A program made the position numbers and the translations under genes. 64,000 nt of DNA from Hyphomicrobiales bacterium (GTDB taxonomy: Bacteria > Pseudomonadota > Alphaproteobacteria > Rhizobiales > Beijerinckiaceae), in contig SEEM01000001.1 of assembly GCA_004144595.1 (NCBI GenBank), positions 90,953 through 154,952 of the forward strand, given 5' to 3'. Positions 1-8,879 of this stretch are shown here, piece after piece (the stretch's first letter is position 1; each line of letters opens with the position of its first letter). The notes beneath the pieces are model-generated. The model searched no databases. It saw nothing but the letters and a program-made list of their open reading frames with translations, and was not told the origin of the DNA.

Positions 1-385
1 CGTCGGCATAGGCGACGGCCTCGCCGTCGAGCTCGGCGAAGCGGCCGGGCATCTTGCAGATGCCTTGCGGCGGCTGGCCGAGCGTATCGGATGAGGCGTC
101 GGTACCGATGATGGGCAGGGTCGCGTCTGGGGCGATGCGGTTCTCTGCTATGCGCGCGAATTGCGCGAAGGAGCCCTCGTCGTTGATCAGCAGGCAGCGC
201 TGCGCACCGTTGCCGACCGGCATGCAGGCGAGGCCGCTGACGTCCCGCGCTGGCCTGCCGGGCTTCTGGCCAGAGAAGTCGCCGAGCGTCCTGAAGCGCT
301 GCTCCGGTGTCAGCGTCGCTGCCTGAGAGAAAGCGGTTCCGAAAAGGCTGGCTGCGAGGAGCGTGGCGAGGAAGCGGTACCGCAT
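1..385 (-). CDS. Secreted protein, N-terminal part only (possibly DUF3616-like)
   Basis: The open frame runs off the left edge, so only about 128 N-terminal residues are present. It starts MRYRFLATLLAASLFGTAFS, a short basic stretch then a hydrophobic segment and A-rich cleavage region, so the product is probably exported. The mature part has a pattern (RDVSGLACMP, then CLLINDEG) that resembles the start of DUF3616-type periplasmic proteins, but the fragment is too short to be sure. There is no good ribosome-binding site directly ahead of the ATG. The 190 bases upstream, to the small + strand gene, hold no recognisable gene. Function unknown. Confidence 0.6.
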   Translation of the reverse strand, partial: MRYRFLATLLAASLFGTAFSQAATLTPEQRFRTLGDFSGQKPGRPARDVSGLACMPVGNGAQRCLLINDEGSFAQFARIAENRIAPDATLPIIGTDASSDTLGQPPQGICKMPGRFAELDGEAVAYAD

Positions 386-576
386 CGGGCGAATCCGGAA
401 GGAGGAGCGCGGATTGAGCGCGACGGGCCGATGGATGTCAAAGCGCAGGATGGCGGTTCCTATGAGGCCTTGATGTTTCCGCCCTCCGTCTCGTCTCGAA
501 AGGCTATGGCCGCCCTCCTAGTTTGTCCGTGCGGTCTGGGGAAACCACGGCGCTGCCCTGATCCATGGAGGTTTCG

Positions 577-738
577 ATGACCACGATCGGCACCTATCGT
601 CGCCGCCGTGAGGCGGTCTACCGAACCGTCCGCCGGACATCGGCCGGCGGCTGGAAAGCCTACCTACTGCATCTGTTCGGCTCGGTCGCCTTGCTCGCCA
701 TCCTCATCGGCGCGCGCGTCTGGCGGCACCTGTACTGA
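577..738 (+). CDS. Small single-pass membrane protein, 53 aa
   Basis: The frame encodes 53 residues: a basic N-terminal half with several Arg residues, then one hydrophobic helix (LFGSVALLAILIGARVW) and a short basic tail. A textbook Shine-Dalgarno, GGAGGT, lies 6 bases ahead of the ATG, and a strong hairpin terminator follows the stop by about 10 bases. Signal, size and terminator together support a real small gene. The positive residues on the N-terminal side suggest a cytoplasmic N-terminus. No homologue is recognised. Confidence 0.65.
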   Translation: MTTIGTYRRRREAVYRTVRRTSAGGWKAYLLHLFGSVALLAILIGARVWRHLY

Positions 739-748
739 GCGCAAACGA

Positions 749-778
749 AAGGGGCGCCGCTATACCGCGGCGCCCCTT
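749..778. terminator. Bidirectional hairpin terminator
   Basis: A perfect 12-bp stem (AAGGGGCGCCGC pairing with GCGGCGCCCCTT) closes a 6-base loop. It lies between the convergent ends of the 53-aa membrane protein and malate synthase. Because the stem ends in AA/TT on each side, it can act for both genes. Confidence 0.75.
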
Positions 779-802
779 CGAGATCGTCGATGCGTGGCGA
801 GC

Positions 803-2410
<1,608 letters not shown>

Positions 2411-2711
2411 GGATGGTCCTCCGATCGCGTTGCGGCCATGATTCCCCGAAAACGTTCTTTATATAATCAGGATGAAGTGACGATCACTTGTTCCATTTCG
2501 GAAATAATTCCGCTTTCGCGCTGAGAGTTCGATGATGCAATCAGGGGTTGCGTAAACCTGATGGTGAACGCAAAATGACGTAACGGCAGCGGATTTCGAA
2601 TCAAAATGCACAGATAGGGCCGACTTCAGCAAATCGGTTTCAGCAATTCGTAAGCTCCGGCCGCCAACGCTTCCAGGGTCGAATGCGCCAATTTGGCCCG
2701 GGACGAGGCAC
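2411..2711. promoter_or_regulatory. Divergent intergenic region with two palindromes (aceB / TadG-like)
   Basis: About 300 bases separate the divergent starts of aceB and the vWA protein, and the sequence is noticeably more AT-rich than its surroundings. It contains AAGTGA-CGA-TCACTT at 2475-2489 and CGGAA-ATAA-TTCCG at 2499-2512, both perfect short inverted repeats within 110 bases of the aceB start. They are operator-like; no specific regulator is identified. No gene is seen. Confidence 0.4.
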
Positions 2712-3989
2712 ATGATGAAGATCGGCTCGCTGCCTGAAATGCTCCGGCGCTTTCGTCGCGATGAGGGCGGCAATTTCCTGATGATGTTCGGGCTCACGCT
2801 CATCCCGCTGCTGGGCGTCGCCGGCGTCGCGATCGACTATTCCCGCGCCAGCAACGCCCGGCAGGCGCTCAATGCGGCGATCGATTCCGCGGCGCTGATG
2901 GGCGCGCGCGATGCGCAGAAGCTAACCGATGGACAGCTCAGGACCCGCATCAACGACTGGATTCGCGAAAACCTGCCGGCCGATGTGAAAAGCGAATATA
3001 CCGGCGCCACCGTGACGATCGACCGGACGGCTCGGACGATCAAGATCGAGGCCAACGCCGTCGTGCCGACGACCCTCTCCGGCGTGCTCGGTGTCAGCCA
3101 GCTTCCCGTGGCCACGAACAGCCAGTCGACCTGGGGAACCAACAAGATCGAGCTCGCGCTCGTGCTCGACAATACGGGCTCGATGTCCTCCTCGGGCAAG
3201 ATGACGGCCCTGAAGCAGGCTTCCAAGGACCTCATCCAGATCATGAAGGATGCGTCGATCGATCCCGAGCAGATCAAGATCTCGATCGTGCCGTTCAACA
3301 CCCAGGTGCGGATCGATCGCGGGCTGAAGGATGAAGCCTGGATTCGCTACGGCATGACGCGGAAGATCAACTGCGACTGGTGGGGCAACAACTGCACGAC
3401 CCAGAGCCTCACCAAGGCCACCTGGGCCGCCAGCGAGGGCTGCATCGCCGACCGCGATCAGAACTACGATGTCAGTGATGCCGGCTCCTACGCCGCCGGT
3501 GCGCAGCAATATCCTGCAACCTGGTGCAGCCAGACCTCGCTTGCACAGGTCCTGCCGCTCACCGCGGACTGGACGGCGCTCAACAACCGCGTCGACTTGA
3601 TGACCCCCGTCGGCAATACCAACGTCACGATCGGTGCCGTATGGGGCTGGGCGACGCTGTCGCAGGCGGCTCCGTTCACGGAGGCGAAGCCTTCGACCGA
3701 GCCGTTGCTGAAGAAATACATGATCCTGCTGACCGACGGCGACAACACCGAAAACCGCTTCACCACCAACGGCAACGACATCGATGCCCGCACGACGCTC
3801 GCCTGCACGGGAGTCAAGGCCGCGGGGATCAGTCTCTACACCATCCGCGTCATCGACGGCGATGCGAACCTGCTGAAGAACTGCGCCACGCGGCCGGAGA
3901 TGTATTACGACGTCAAGAACGCCTCGCAGCTCAGCCCGATCTTCAAGGCGATCGCCAGCGAGATCAGCGCGGTGCGCCTGACGCAGTAG
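2712..3989 (+). CDS. TadG-like protein with vWA domain
   Basis: A 425-aa protein. Residues about 1-50 hold the TadE/TadG-type prepilin region: a short basic head, the motif RRDEGGNFLMMFG, then a hydrophobic helix (LTLIPLLGVAGVAIDYSR). From about residue 145 a von Willebrand A domain follows with the MIDAS-type sequence LVLDNTGSMS and a later LLTDGDN. Several Cys residues suggest disulfides outside the cytoplasm. The family is linked to Flp/Tad pilus assembly and adhesion, but no other tad gene lies nearby, so it is an orphan here. Two adjacent ATGs (2712, 2715) could start it; a GACGAGG sequence sits just upstream. Its last 26 bases overlap the convergent HD-domain gene. Confidence 0.85.
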   Translation: MMKIGSLPEMLRRFRRDEGGNFLMMFGLTLIPLLGVAGVAIDYSRASNARQALNAAIDSAALMGARDAQKLTDGQLRTRINDWIRENLPADVKSEYTGATVTIDRTARTIKIEANAVVPTTLSGVLGVSQLPVATNSQSTWGTNKIELALVLDNTGSMSSSGKMTALKQASKDLIQIMKDASIDPEQIKISIVPFNTQVRIDRGLKDEAWIRYGMTRKINCDWWGNNCTTQSLTKATWAASEGCIADRDQNYDVSDAGSYAAGAQQYPATWCSQTSLAQVLPLTADWTALNNRVDLMTPVGNTNVTIGAVWGWATLSQAAPFTEAKPSTEPLLKKYMILLTDGDNTENRFTTNGNDIDARTTLACTGVKAAGISLYTIRVIDGDANLLKNCATRPEMYYDVKNASQLSPIFKAIASEISAVRLTQ

Positions 3990-4590
3990 AACCGTCGCCG
4001 AGCGCGGAAAAGCGCGCCAGGAAGCGCGCCTGCGCCGCCTCGGTGTCGAGCGGGTCGAGCCAGGACAGAACCTCAGTCGGCAGCGCCTGCGGCCGGCCGA
4101 AGAATTTCAGGGCCTCCTCGCGGCCGAAGCCGGCCAGCCGCGTCGCCTCGAAGAATGCGGCGATGGTGTCGGCCTCCTTGATCTTCCGCTTCAGGATGGC
4201 CGGGGTCGCGGCCGGCAGGCCGAAGCGCAGGTGGATCGCCGCCAGCAGGCGCAGTTCCACGCTCTTGTAGGCGTCGCCCATCACGACCTTGAACGGCGAG
4301 ATCATGTCGCCGATGACGTATTCCGGCGCATCGTGGAGCAGAGCCATCAGATGGCAACTCCGGTCCCAGTCCGGATAGAGATGGGCGGCTATCGCCTCGA
4401 CCAGCAGCGAATGCTGCGCGACCGAGAAGGAATGGGCGCCGCGCGTCTGGCCGTTCCAGCGGGCGACGCGGGCGAGACCATGGGCGATGTCCTCGATCTC
4501 GATATCCAGCGGCGAGGGGTCGAGCAGATCGAGCCTGCGGCCCGACAGCATGCGCTGCCAGGCGCGCGGCGGTTCGGGCTTGCGGGCCAT
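3964..4590 (-). CDS. HD-domain phosphohydrolase (YfbR-like)
   Basis: A 208-aa protein with the HD metal-binding pattern: an early His (VAQHSLLVEA), then HLMALLHDAPEYVIGD with the HD pair, and a later Asp in KEADTIAAFF. The family removes phosphate from nucleotides; YfbR is a deoxynucleoside 5'-monophosphatase. The ATG is chosen because it overlaps the stop of tag (TGATG), indicating translational coupling. The open frame extends far upstream inside tag, but that part is Arg/Pro-rich and shadow-like. It is the last gene of the ygfZ-tag-HD operon and runs 26 bases into the end of the convergent TadG-like gene. The exact substrate is an inference. Confidence 0.8.
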   Translation of the reverse strand: MARKPEPPRAWQRMLSGRRLDLLDPSPLDIEIEDIAHGLARVARWNGQTRGAHSFSVAQHSLLVEAIAAHLYPDWDRSCHLMALLHDAPEYVIGDMISPFKVVMGDAYKSVELRLLAAIHLRFGLPAATPAILKRKIKEADTIAAFFEATRLAGFGREEALKFFGRPQALPTEVLSWLDPLDTEAAQARFLARFSALGDGSTASGAPR

Positions 4591-5234
4591 CAGGCAGCGG
4601 GGCGCGAGTCGCGCGCCAGCGCGGCGCATTCGCTCCAGCGGAAGCACCCGGTCAGGTGGTCGTTGACCAGCCCGCAGGCCTCCATGAAGGCGTAGACGAT
4701 GGTCGGGCCGCAGAAGGTGAAGCCGGCCTTCTTGAGTTCCTTCGAGACGGTCTCGGAGAGCTTGGTCTGGGTCGGCACCTCGCCCTGTGCGCGATAGCTG
4801 TTCTGCAGCACGCGGCCATCGAGATGCTTCCAGAGGAAATCGGCGAAGGGTTCGCGCTCGCTGATGCGGAGATAGGCCTGCGCGCTCCTGATCGTGCCCT
4901 CGATCTTGCCGCGATGGCGGATGATGCCGGGGTCTGCGAGCAGGCGCTGCACATCGGCCTCGGTGAAGCGGGCGACCGCTTCCGGCTCGAAACCGGCGAA
5001 GCCGGCGCGGAAGGCGTCGCGCTTCCTGAGGATGGTGATCCAGGACAGCCCGGCCTGGAAGCCGTCCAGGATCAGCTTCTCCCAGAGCGCGCGGGAATCG
5101 TATTCCGGCACGCCCCATTCGGTGTCGTGATAGGCGAGGTAGAGCGGCTCGGTGCCCGGCCAGCGGCAGCGGAACTTGCCGTCCGGCCCTTCAATCGCGA
5201 TGCGTTCCTCGCTGGGGATGACGGCGTCGCTCAT
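4590..5234 (-). CDS. tag: DNA-3-methyladenine glycosylase I
   Basis: Base-excision repair enzyme that removes 3-methyladenine from alkylated DNA. The 214-aa product has the Tag hallmarks: FRCRWPG near residue 22 with a zinc-ligand Cys, YHDTEWGVP, the helix-hairpin region LDGFQAGLSWITIL, and a C-terminal GPTIVYAFMEACGLVNDH with the remaining metal-type residues. Length is slightly longer than the usual 185-200 aa because of the N-terminal extension. It overlaps ygfZ upstream by 4 bases (ATGA) and the HD hydrolase downstream by one base, so the three are co-translated. Confidence 0.93.
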   Translation of the reverse strand: MSDAVIPSEERIAIEGPDGKFRCRWPGTEPLYLAYHDTEWGVPEYDSRALWEKLILDGFQAGLSWITILRKRDAFRAGFAGFEPEAVARFTEADVQRLLADPGIIRHRGKIEGTIRSAQAYLRISEREPFADFLWKHLDGRVLQNSYRAQGEVPTQTKLSETVSKELKKAGFTFCGPTIVYAFMEACGLVNDHLTGCFRWSECAALARDSRPAA

Positions 5235-6130
5235 AGGGCAGCTCCTGCGGCAGCGCCGAAGCCCGCTTCGCCGGGGAAGGGGAAGCGGATGAAGGCGGGC
5301 TTCTCCGCGAGATGGAAGGCCAGCCCGCCGCCGAGCAGGGGCGCGCCGTCGGCGAGCGCATCGGCCAGCCGGTCCAGGCGGAGCATGGCGAGCGCCCGCC
5401 CGTCGGCACCCGAGCCGATGCTGCCGAGCGGCTTGCCGCCGGCTGTCGCGTCCGCGCCGGTTTCGGCCGCGATGCCTTCGTCGAAGACGATCGGCACGAT
5501 GCGCGTGCGTGCCGTGCCGCGATGCTGCATGCGGGAGACGACCTCCTGCCCGATATAGCAGCCCTTCCTGAAGGAGACGCCGCCGAGCTGGTCGAGCAGG
5601 GCTTCGTGCGGGAAGGTGTCGCCATAGGCGAAGTCGCGCCCGCCTGCGGGAATGCCGAGCGCGACGCGGCGGGCGTGGTAGGCCTCCGCCTCGGCGGTGA
5701 CGAGCGCCTCGACACCCTCGACATCGGTGATGGCGCGCTGGCCGAGCGCCGGCAGGCGGGGGTCGTCATAGACGAGGCCGGCATCCTCCGGCAGCGGGGT
5801 GCCATCGACGGCGGCGATGACCGCGCTCGTCTCGGTGAGGTCGTCCAGCGCGACCTTGGCGCGCAGCTTGTAGAGCTTCAGGCGTTTCATCAGGTCGGCG
5901 GTCTGGAGCAGGGGGCAATCGAGCAGGAAGCCGCCGCCATCCTCCGGCGTCAGCGCGAGGATGAAGAAATCGCAGATCATCTTGCCTTGCGGCGTCAGCA
6001 GCGCGCCGTAGCCGGCCTGTCCGGGCATGACCGGATCGAGATCGTTGGTCACGAGGTTCTGCAGGAAGTCGCGTGCATCGTCGCCGCTGACGCGGATGAC
6101 GCCGCGATCGATCAATCGTGTGGCGGACAT
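5231..6130 (-). CDS. ygfZ: Folate-binding Fe-S maturation protein YgfZ
   Basis: A 299-aa GcvT-fold protein that uses tetrahydrofolate in assembly or repair of certain Fe-S clusters. The diagnostic motif KGCYIGQE is present around residue 205, with the conserved Cys. The N-terminus, with FLQNLVTND and GYGALLTPQGKM, is typical of the family. The start is set at the ATG before SATRLIDRG; the longer frame upstream crosses a palindromic repeat and is not protein-like. First gene of the ygfZ-tag-HD operon, which overlaps tag by four bases. Its promoter should lie in the 6131-6383 gap, which also carries the repeat. Confidence 0.9.
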   Translation of the reverse strand: MSATRLIDRGVIRVSGDDARDFLQNLVTNDLDPVMPGQAGYGALLTPQGKMICDFFILALTPEDGGGFLLDCPLLQTADLMKRLKLYKLRAKVALDDLTETSAVIAAVDGTPLPEDAGLVYDDPRLPALGQRAITDVEGVEALVTAEAEAYHARRVALGIPAGGRDFAYGDTFPHEALLDQLGGVSFRKGCYIGQEVVSRMQHRGTARTRIVPIVFDEGIAAETGADATAGGKPLGSIGSGADGRALAMLRLDRLADALADGAPLLGGGLAFHLAEKPAFIRFPFPGEAGFGAAAGAAL

Positions 6131-6255
6131 GGGCAGCCGTTCCAGTTCTGATGTCGGGCCGAGGCTCGTCAGCCGAATGGGGTTGATGGCGCCACCCGAA
6201 AACGGTTTGGGCTTCCGGGACGGCGCGTTGGCCGATAGGTAGGCTGCATCCGCCG

Positions 6256-6357
6256 CTAGAGCAATTCCGCGTTTCCCTGAAACTCGGGATTGCTCTAGCC
6301 CCTTGTTTTCTAGCATTTTCTTCACGCGAACCGGTATCCACTTCGCTTGAAAATGCT
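6256..6357. repeat. Paired-palindrome intergenic repeat, copy 1
   Basis: Two palindromes lie side by side: 6256-6298 (CTAGAGCAAT ... TTGCTCTAG) and 6313-6356 (GCATTTTC ... GAAAATGC), joined by a T-rich linker. The same arrangement with closely similar sequence recurs at 18377-18481. Both lie in intergenic gaps, 12 kb apart. The layout resembles the RIME-type mosaic elements of Rhizobiales; that name is from memory and unverified. Here it sits between divergent ygfZ and the dihydroorotase-family gene, so it could form RNA hairpins in either leader. Confidence 0.8.
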
Positions 6358-6383
6358 CCCTGCTCAACCTCCGGAGACCAGCC

Positions 6384-7724
6384 ATGCCCCAGACCTACGA
6401 CGTGATCCTCAAGGGCGGCACGGTGGTGAACCAGGACGGCCGCGTCGCGCGGGATGTCGGCGTCACCGGCGGCAAGATCATGGCGCTGGGCGATCTCAGC
6501 CAAGCCTCGGCCGGCGAGGTCGTCGATTGCACCGGCCTGCATATCCTGCCCGGCGTGATCGACAGCCAGGTGCATTTCCGCGAGCCCGGCCTCGATCATA
6601 AGGAAGACCTGGAGACAGGTTCGCGCTCTGCGGCGCTCGGCGGCGTGACCTGCGTCTTCGAGATGCCGAACACGATCCCGCAGACGACGACGCCGGAGGC
6701 GCTGGCCGACAAGATCAGGCGCGGGCGCCATCGCATGCATTGCGACTTCGCCTTCTGGGTCGGCGGCACGCATGAGAACGCGCATGAGGTCGCCGAGCTC
6801 GAGCGGCTTCCCGGCGCGGCCGGCATCAAGGTGTTCATGGGCTCCTCCACCGGCGACCTGCTGGTCGAGGATGACAAGGGCGTCGCCGAAATCCTGAAGC
6901 GCACGCGCCGGCGCGCCGCCTTCCATTCCGAGGACGAGGGGATGCTGCGCGAGCGCATGGGCCTTCGTGTCGAGGGCGATCCGTCGAGCCATCCTGTCTG
7001 GCGCTCACCCGAAGTGGCGCTGACCTGCACCAAGCGGCTGGTGCGGATCGCGCGCGAGACCGGCGCGCGCGTGCATATCCTGCATATCTCGACCGGTGAG
7101 GAGATGGTCTTCCTCAAGGACCACAAGGATGTCGCCACCGTCGAGGTTCTGCCGAACCACCTGACGCTGGTAGCGCCCGATTGCTACGAGCGGCTCGGCA
7201 CCTATGCCCAGATGAACCCGCCGATCCGCGACGACAGCCATCGCCAGCGCATCTGGTGGGGCGTTGAGCAGGGCATCGTCGACGTGCTCGGCTCCGACCA
7301 CGCGCCGCATACCCATGAGGAGAAGCACCATCCCTATCCGGCGAGCCATTCCGGCATGCCCGGCGTGCAGACGCTGGTGCCGATCATGCTCGACCATGTG
7401 AATGCCGGCCGGCTGACGCTGGAGCGCTTCGTCGATCTGAGCAGCGCCGGGCCGCAGCGCATCTTCGGGCTGGAAGGCAAGGGCCGGATCGCGGTCGGCT
7501 ACGATGCGGACTTTACGATCGTCGACCTGAAGCGTCGCGAGACGATCACCAAGGAGTGGAGCGCCTCGAAATGCGGCTGGACGCCCTATGACGGCGTTAC
7601 CGTCACCGGCTGGCCGGTCGGCACCTTCGTGCGTGGTCTCAAGGTGATGTGGGAAGGCGAATTGACGACCCCCTCGCAAGGCGAGCCGGCCCGCTTCCTG
7701 GAGGCGCTGCCGCGTAACGCCTGA
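6384..7724 (+). CDS. Dihydroorotase-family amidohydrolase with QxH metal motif
   Basis: A 446-aa cyclic amidohydrolase close to class I dihydroorotases (PyrC/PyrX) and allantoinases. Seen: GVIDSQVHFREPGL, where the usual HxH pair of metal ligands is Gln62-x-His64; FEMPNTIPQ; a candidate carboxylated Lys149 in GIKVFMGS; His181 in HSEDEG; His231/His234 in HILHIST; and Asp305 in GSDHAPH. Apart from Q62 all ligand positions are kept. It is therefore either an unusual dihydroorotase or a paralogue with another cyclic amide or ureide substrate. GGAGACC precedes the ATG. It stands alone, with no other pyrimidine gene nearby. Confidence 0.82.
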   Translation: MPQTYDVILKGGTVVNQDGRVARDVGVTGGKIMALGDLSQASAGEVVDCTGLHILPGVIDSQVHFREPGLDHKEDLETGSRSAALGGVTCVFEMPNTIPQTTTPEALADKIRRGRHRMHCDFAFWVGGTHENAHEVAELERLPGAAGIKVFMGSSTGDLLVEDDKGVAEILKRTRRRAAFHSEDEGMLRERMGLRVEGDPSSHPVWRSPEVALTCTKRLVRIARETGARVHILHISTGEEMVFLKDHKDVATVEVLPNHLTLVAPDCYERLGTYAQMNPPIRDDSHRQRIWWGVEQGIVDVLGSDHAPHTHEEKHHPYPASHSGMPGVQTLVPIMLDHVNAGRLTLERFVDLSSAGPQRIFGLEGKGRIAVGYDADFTIVDLKRRETITKEWSASKCGWTPYDGVTVTGWPVGTFVRGLKVMWEGELTTPSQGEPARFLEALPRNA

Positions 7725-7905
7725 AACGGATCGGCGCCGCCCGCGTTCGGTTTGAGATGAGCGCGCGGGTGGCTCCGCAAAAAAACGAAAAAAGATTCCC
7801 GGCGTTGTCGATTCCAGCCGCGCCCGTTCGACGTCCAGTCAGAGAACGGGTTTCGGCGGTTCGCGCCGAAGCCGCCCGGTTCTCCCAAACCCAAGGAGAA
7901 GACCG

Positions 7906-8328
7906 ATGCGTGTGATGGTTCTGGTCAAGGCGAGCAAAGACAGCGAAGCCGGCGTGATGCCGGACCCGGACGTCTTCGCGAAGATGGGCGTCTACAATGA
8001 GGAACTGATCAAGGCCGGCATCCTGCTCGCCGCGGAAGGCCTGCAGCCGACCTCCAAGGGGCTGCGCATGCGCTTCTCGGGCAGCGAGCGGACGATCACC
8101 GACGGCCCCTTCGCCGAGACCAAGGAACTGCTGGCCGGCTTCTGGCTCTGGCAGGTGAAATCCTTCGACGAGGCCGTCGAGTGGCTGAAGCGCGCGCCCT
8201 TCGACGGCAACACCGAGATCGAGCTCAGGCCCGTCTTCGAGATGGAGGATTTCGGCGAGATGGCGACGCCGGAACGGCGCGACCGGAAGGATAACCTGCG
8301 CGCCGCATTCGAGAAGCGCCCCGGCTGA
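7906..8328 (+). CDS. DGPF/YCII-domain protein 1
   Basis: A 140-aa single-domain YCII-related (DGPF) protein. The name-giving motif is seen as TDGPFAETKELLAGFWLW, and the N-terminus MRVMVLVKASKDSEAG is typical. The family is a ferredoxin-like fold, often encoded beside ECF42 sigma factors as here; the biochemical role is not settled. AAGGAGAAG precedes the ATG. It is paralogous to the next gene (same motif order and length), indicating local duplication. The 180-base gap upstream, after the dihydroorotase-like gene, holds no gene. Confidence 0.88.
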   Translation: MRVMVLVKASKDSEAGVMPDPDVFAKMGVYNEELIKAGILLAAEGLQPTSKGLRMRFSGSERTITDGPFAETKELLAGFWLWQVKSFDEAVEWLKRAPFDGNTEIELRPVFEMEDFGEMATPERRDRKDNLRAAFEKRPG

Positions 8329-8403
8329 GCCGGCCCGGTATCCCAACCCGATCAAATGGACGATGCAGGCGAAGGCTTCCGTCCCATCCAATGGAGAAAA
8401 GCG

Positions 8404-8829
8404 ATGCGTTTCATGGTGATGGTCAAGGCGACCCAGGACAGCGAAGCTGGTGCGCAGCCGACCCAGGAGCTGCTCGAGGCGATGATGGCCTATAACGAAG
8501 AGCTGGTGAAAGCCGGCATCATGAAGGGCGGCGACGGCCTGCAGCCGAGTTCGAAGGGCGCGCGCGTCCAGTTCGATGGCGCCCAGCGCGCCGTCGTCGA
8601 CGGGCCCTTCGCGGAGACCAAGGAACTGGTCGCCGGCTACTGGCTCTGGGAATGCGCCTCGCTCGACGAGGCGATCGCCTGGGTCAAGCGCTGCCCCAAT
8701 CCAATGCCCGGCCCGTCAGAGATTGAGATCCGGCCGCTGTTCGATCTGGCCGATTTCGGCGAGATCGTCACGCCGGAGACAGCGGCGCAGTGGGACCGCC
8801 TCAAGGCCGAGGCCGGCGGGCAGGGCTGA
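8404..8829 (+). CDS. DGPF/YCII-domain protein 2
   Basis: A 141-aa paralogue of the preceding protein, with VDGPFAETKELVAGYWLWEC and a matching N-terminus (MRFMVMVKATQDSEAG). The start is set at this ATG, which has GGAGAAAAGCG just upstream; an earlier in-frame ATG gives a non-family extension. It lies 75 bases after the first copy and 50 bases before the ECF sigma gene, so all three are probably one transcript. Role in signalling with ECF42 is known only by association. Confidence 0.88.
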   Translation: MRFMVMVKATQDSEAGAQPTQELLEAMMAYNEELVKAGIMKGGDGLQPSSKGARVQFDGAQRAVVDGPFAETKELVAGYWLWECASLDEAIAWVKRCPNPMPGPSEIEIRPLFDLADFGEIVTPETAAQWDRLKAEAGGQG

Positions 8830-8879
8830 TCGACCGACCCGCTTGCCAGCCGATGGGCTGATGGTGTGTATCGCTTCCC

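Noticed and set aside
7740..7800. Hairpin after the dihydroorotase-like gene
   Set aside because: A 10-bp stem with one G-T pair can be drawn, but the run following it on the + strand is A not T, so it is not a terminator for this gene.
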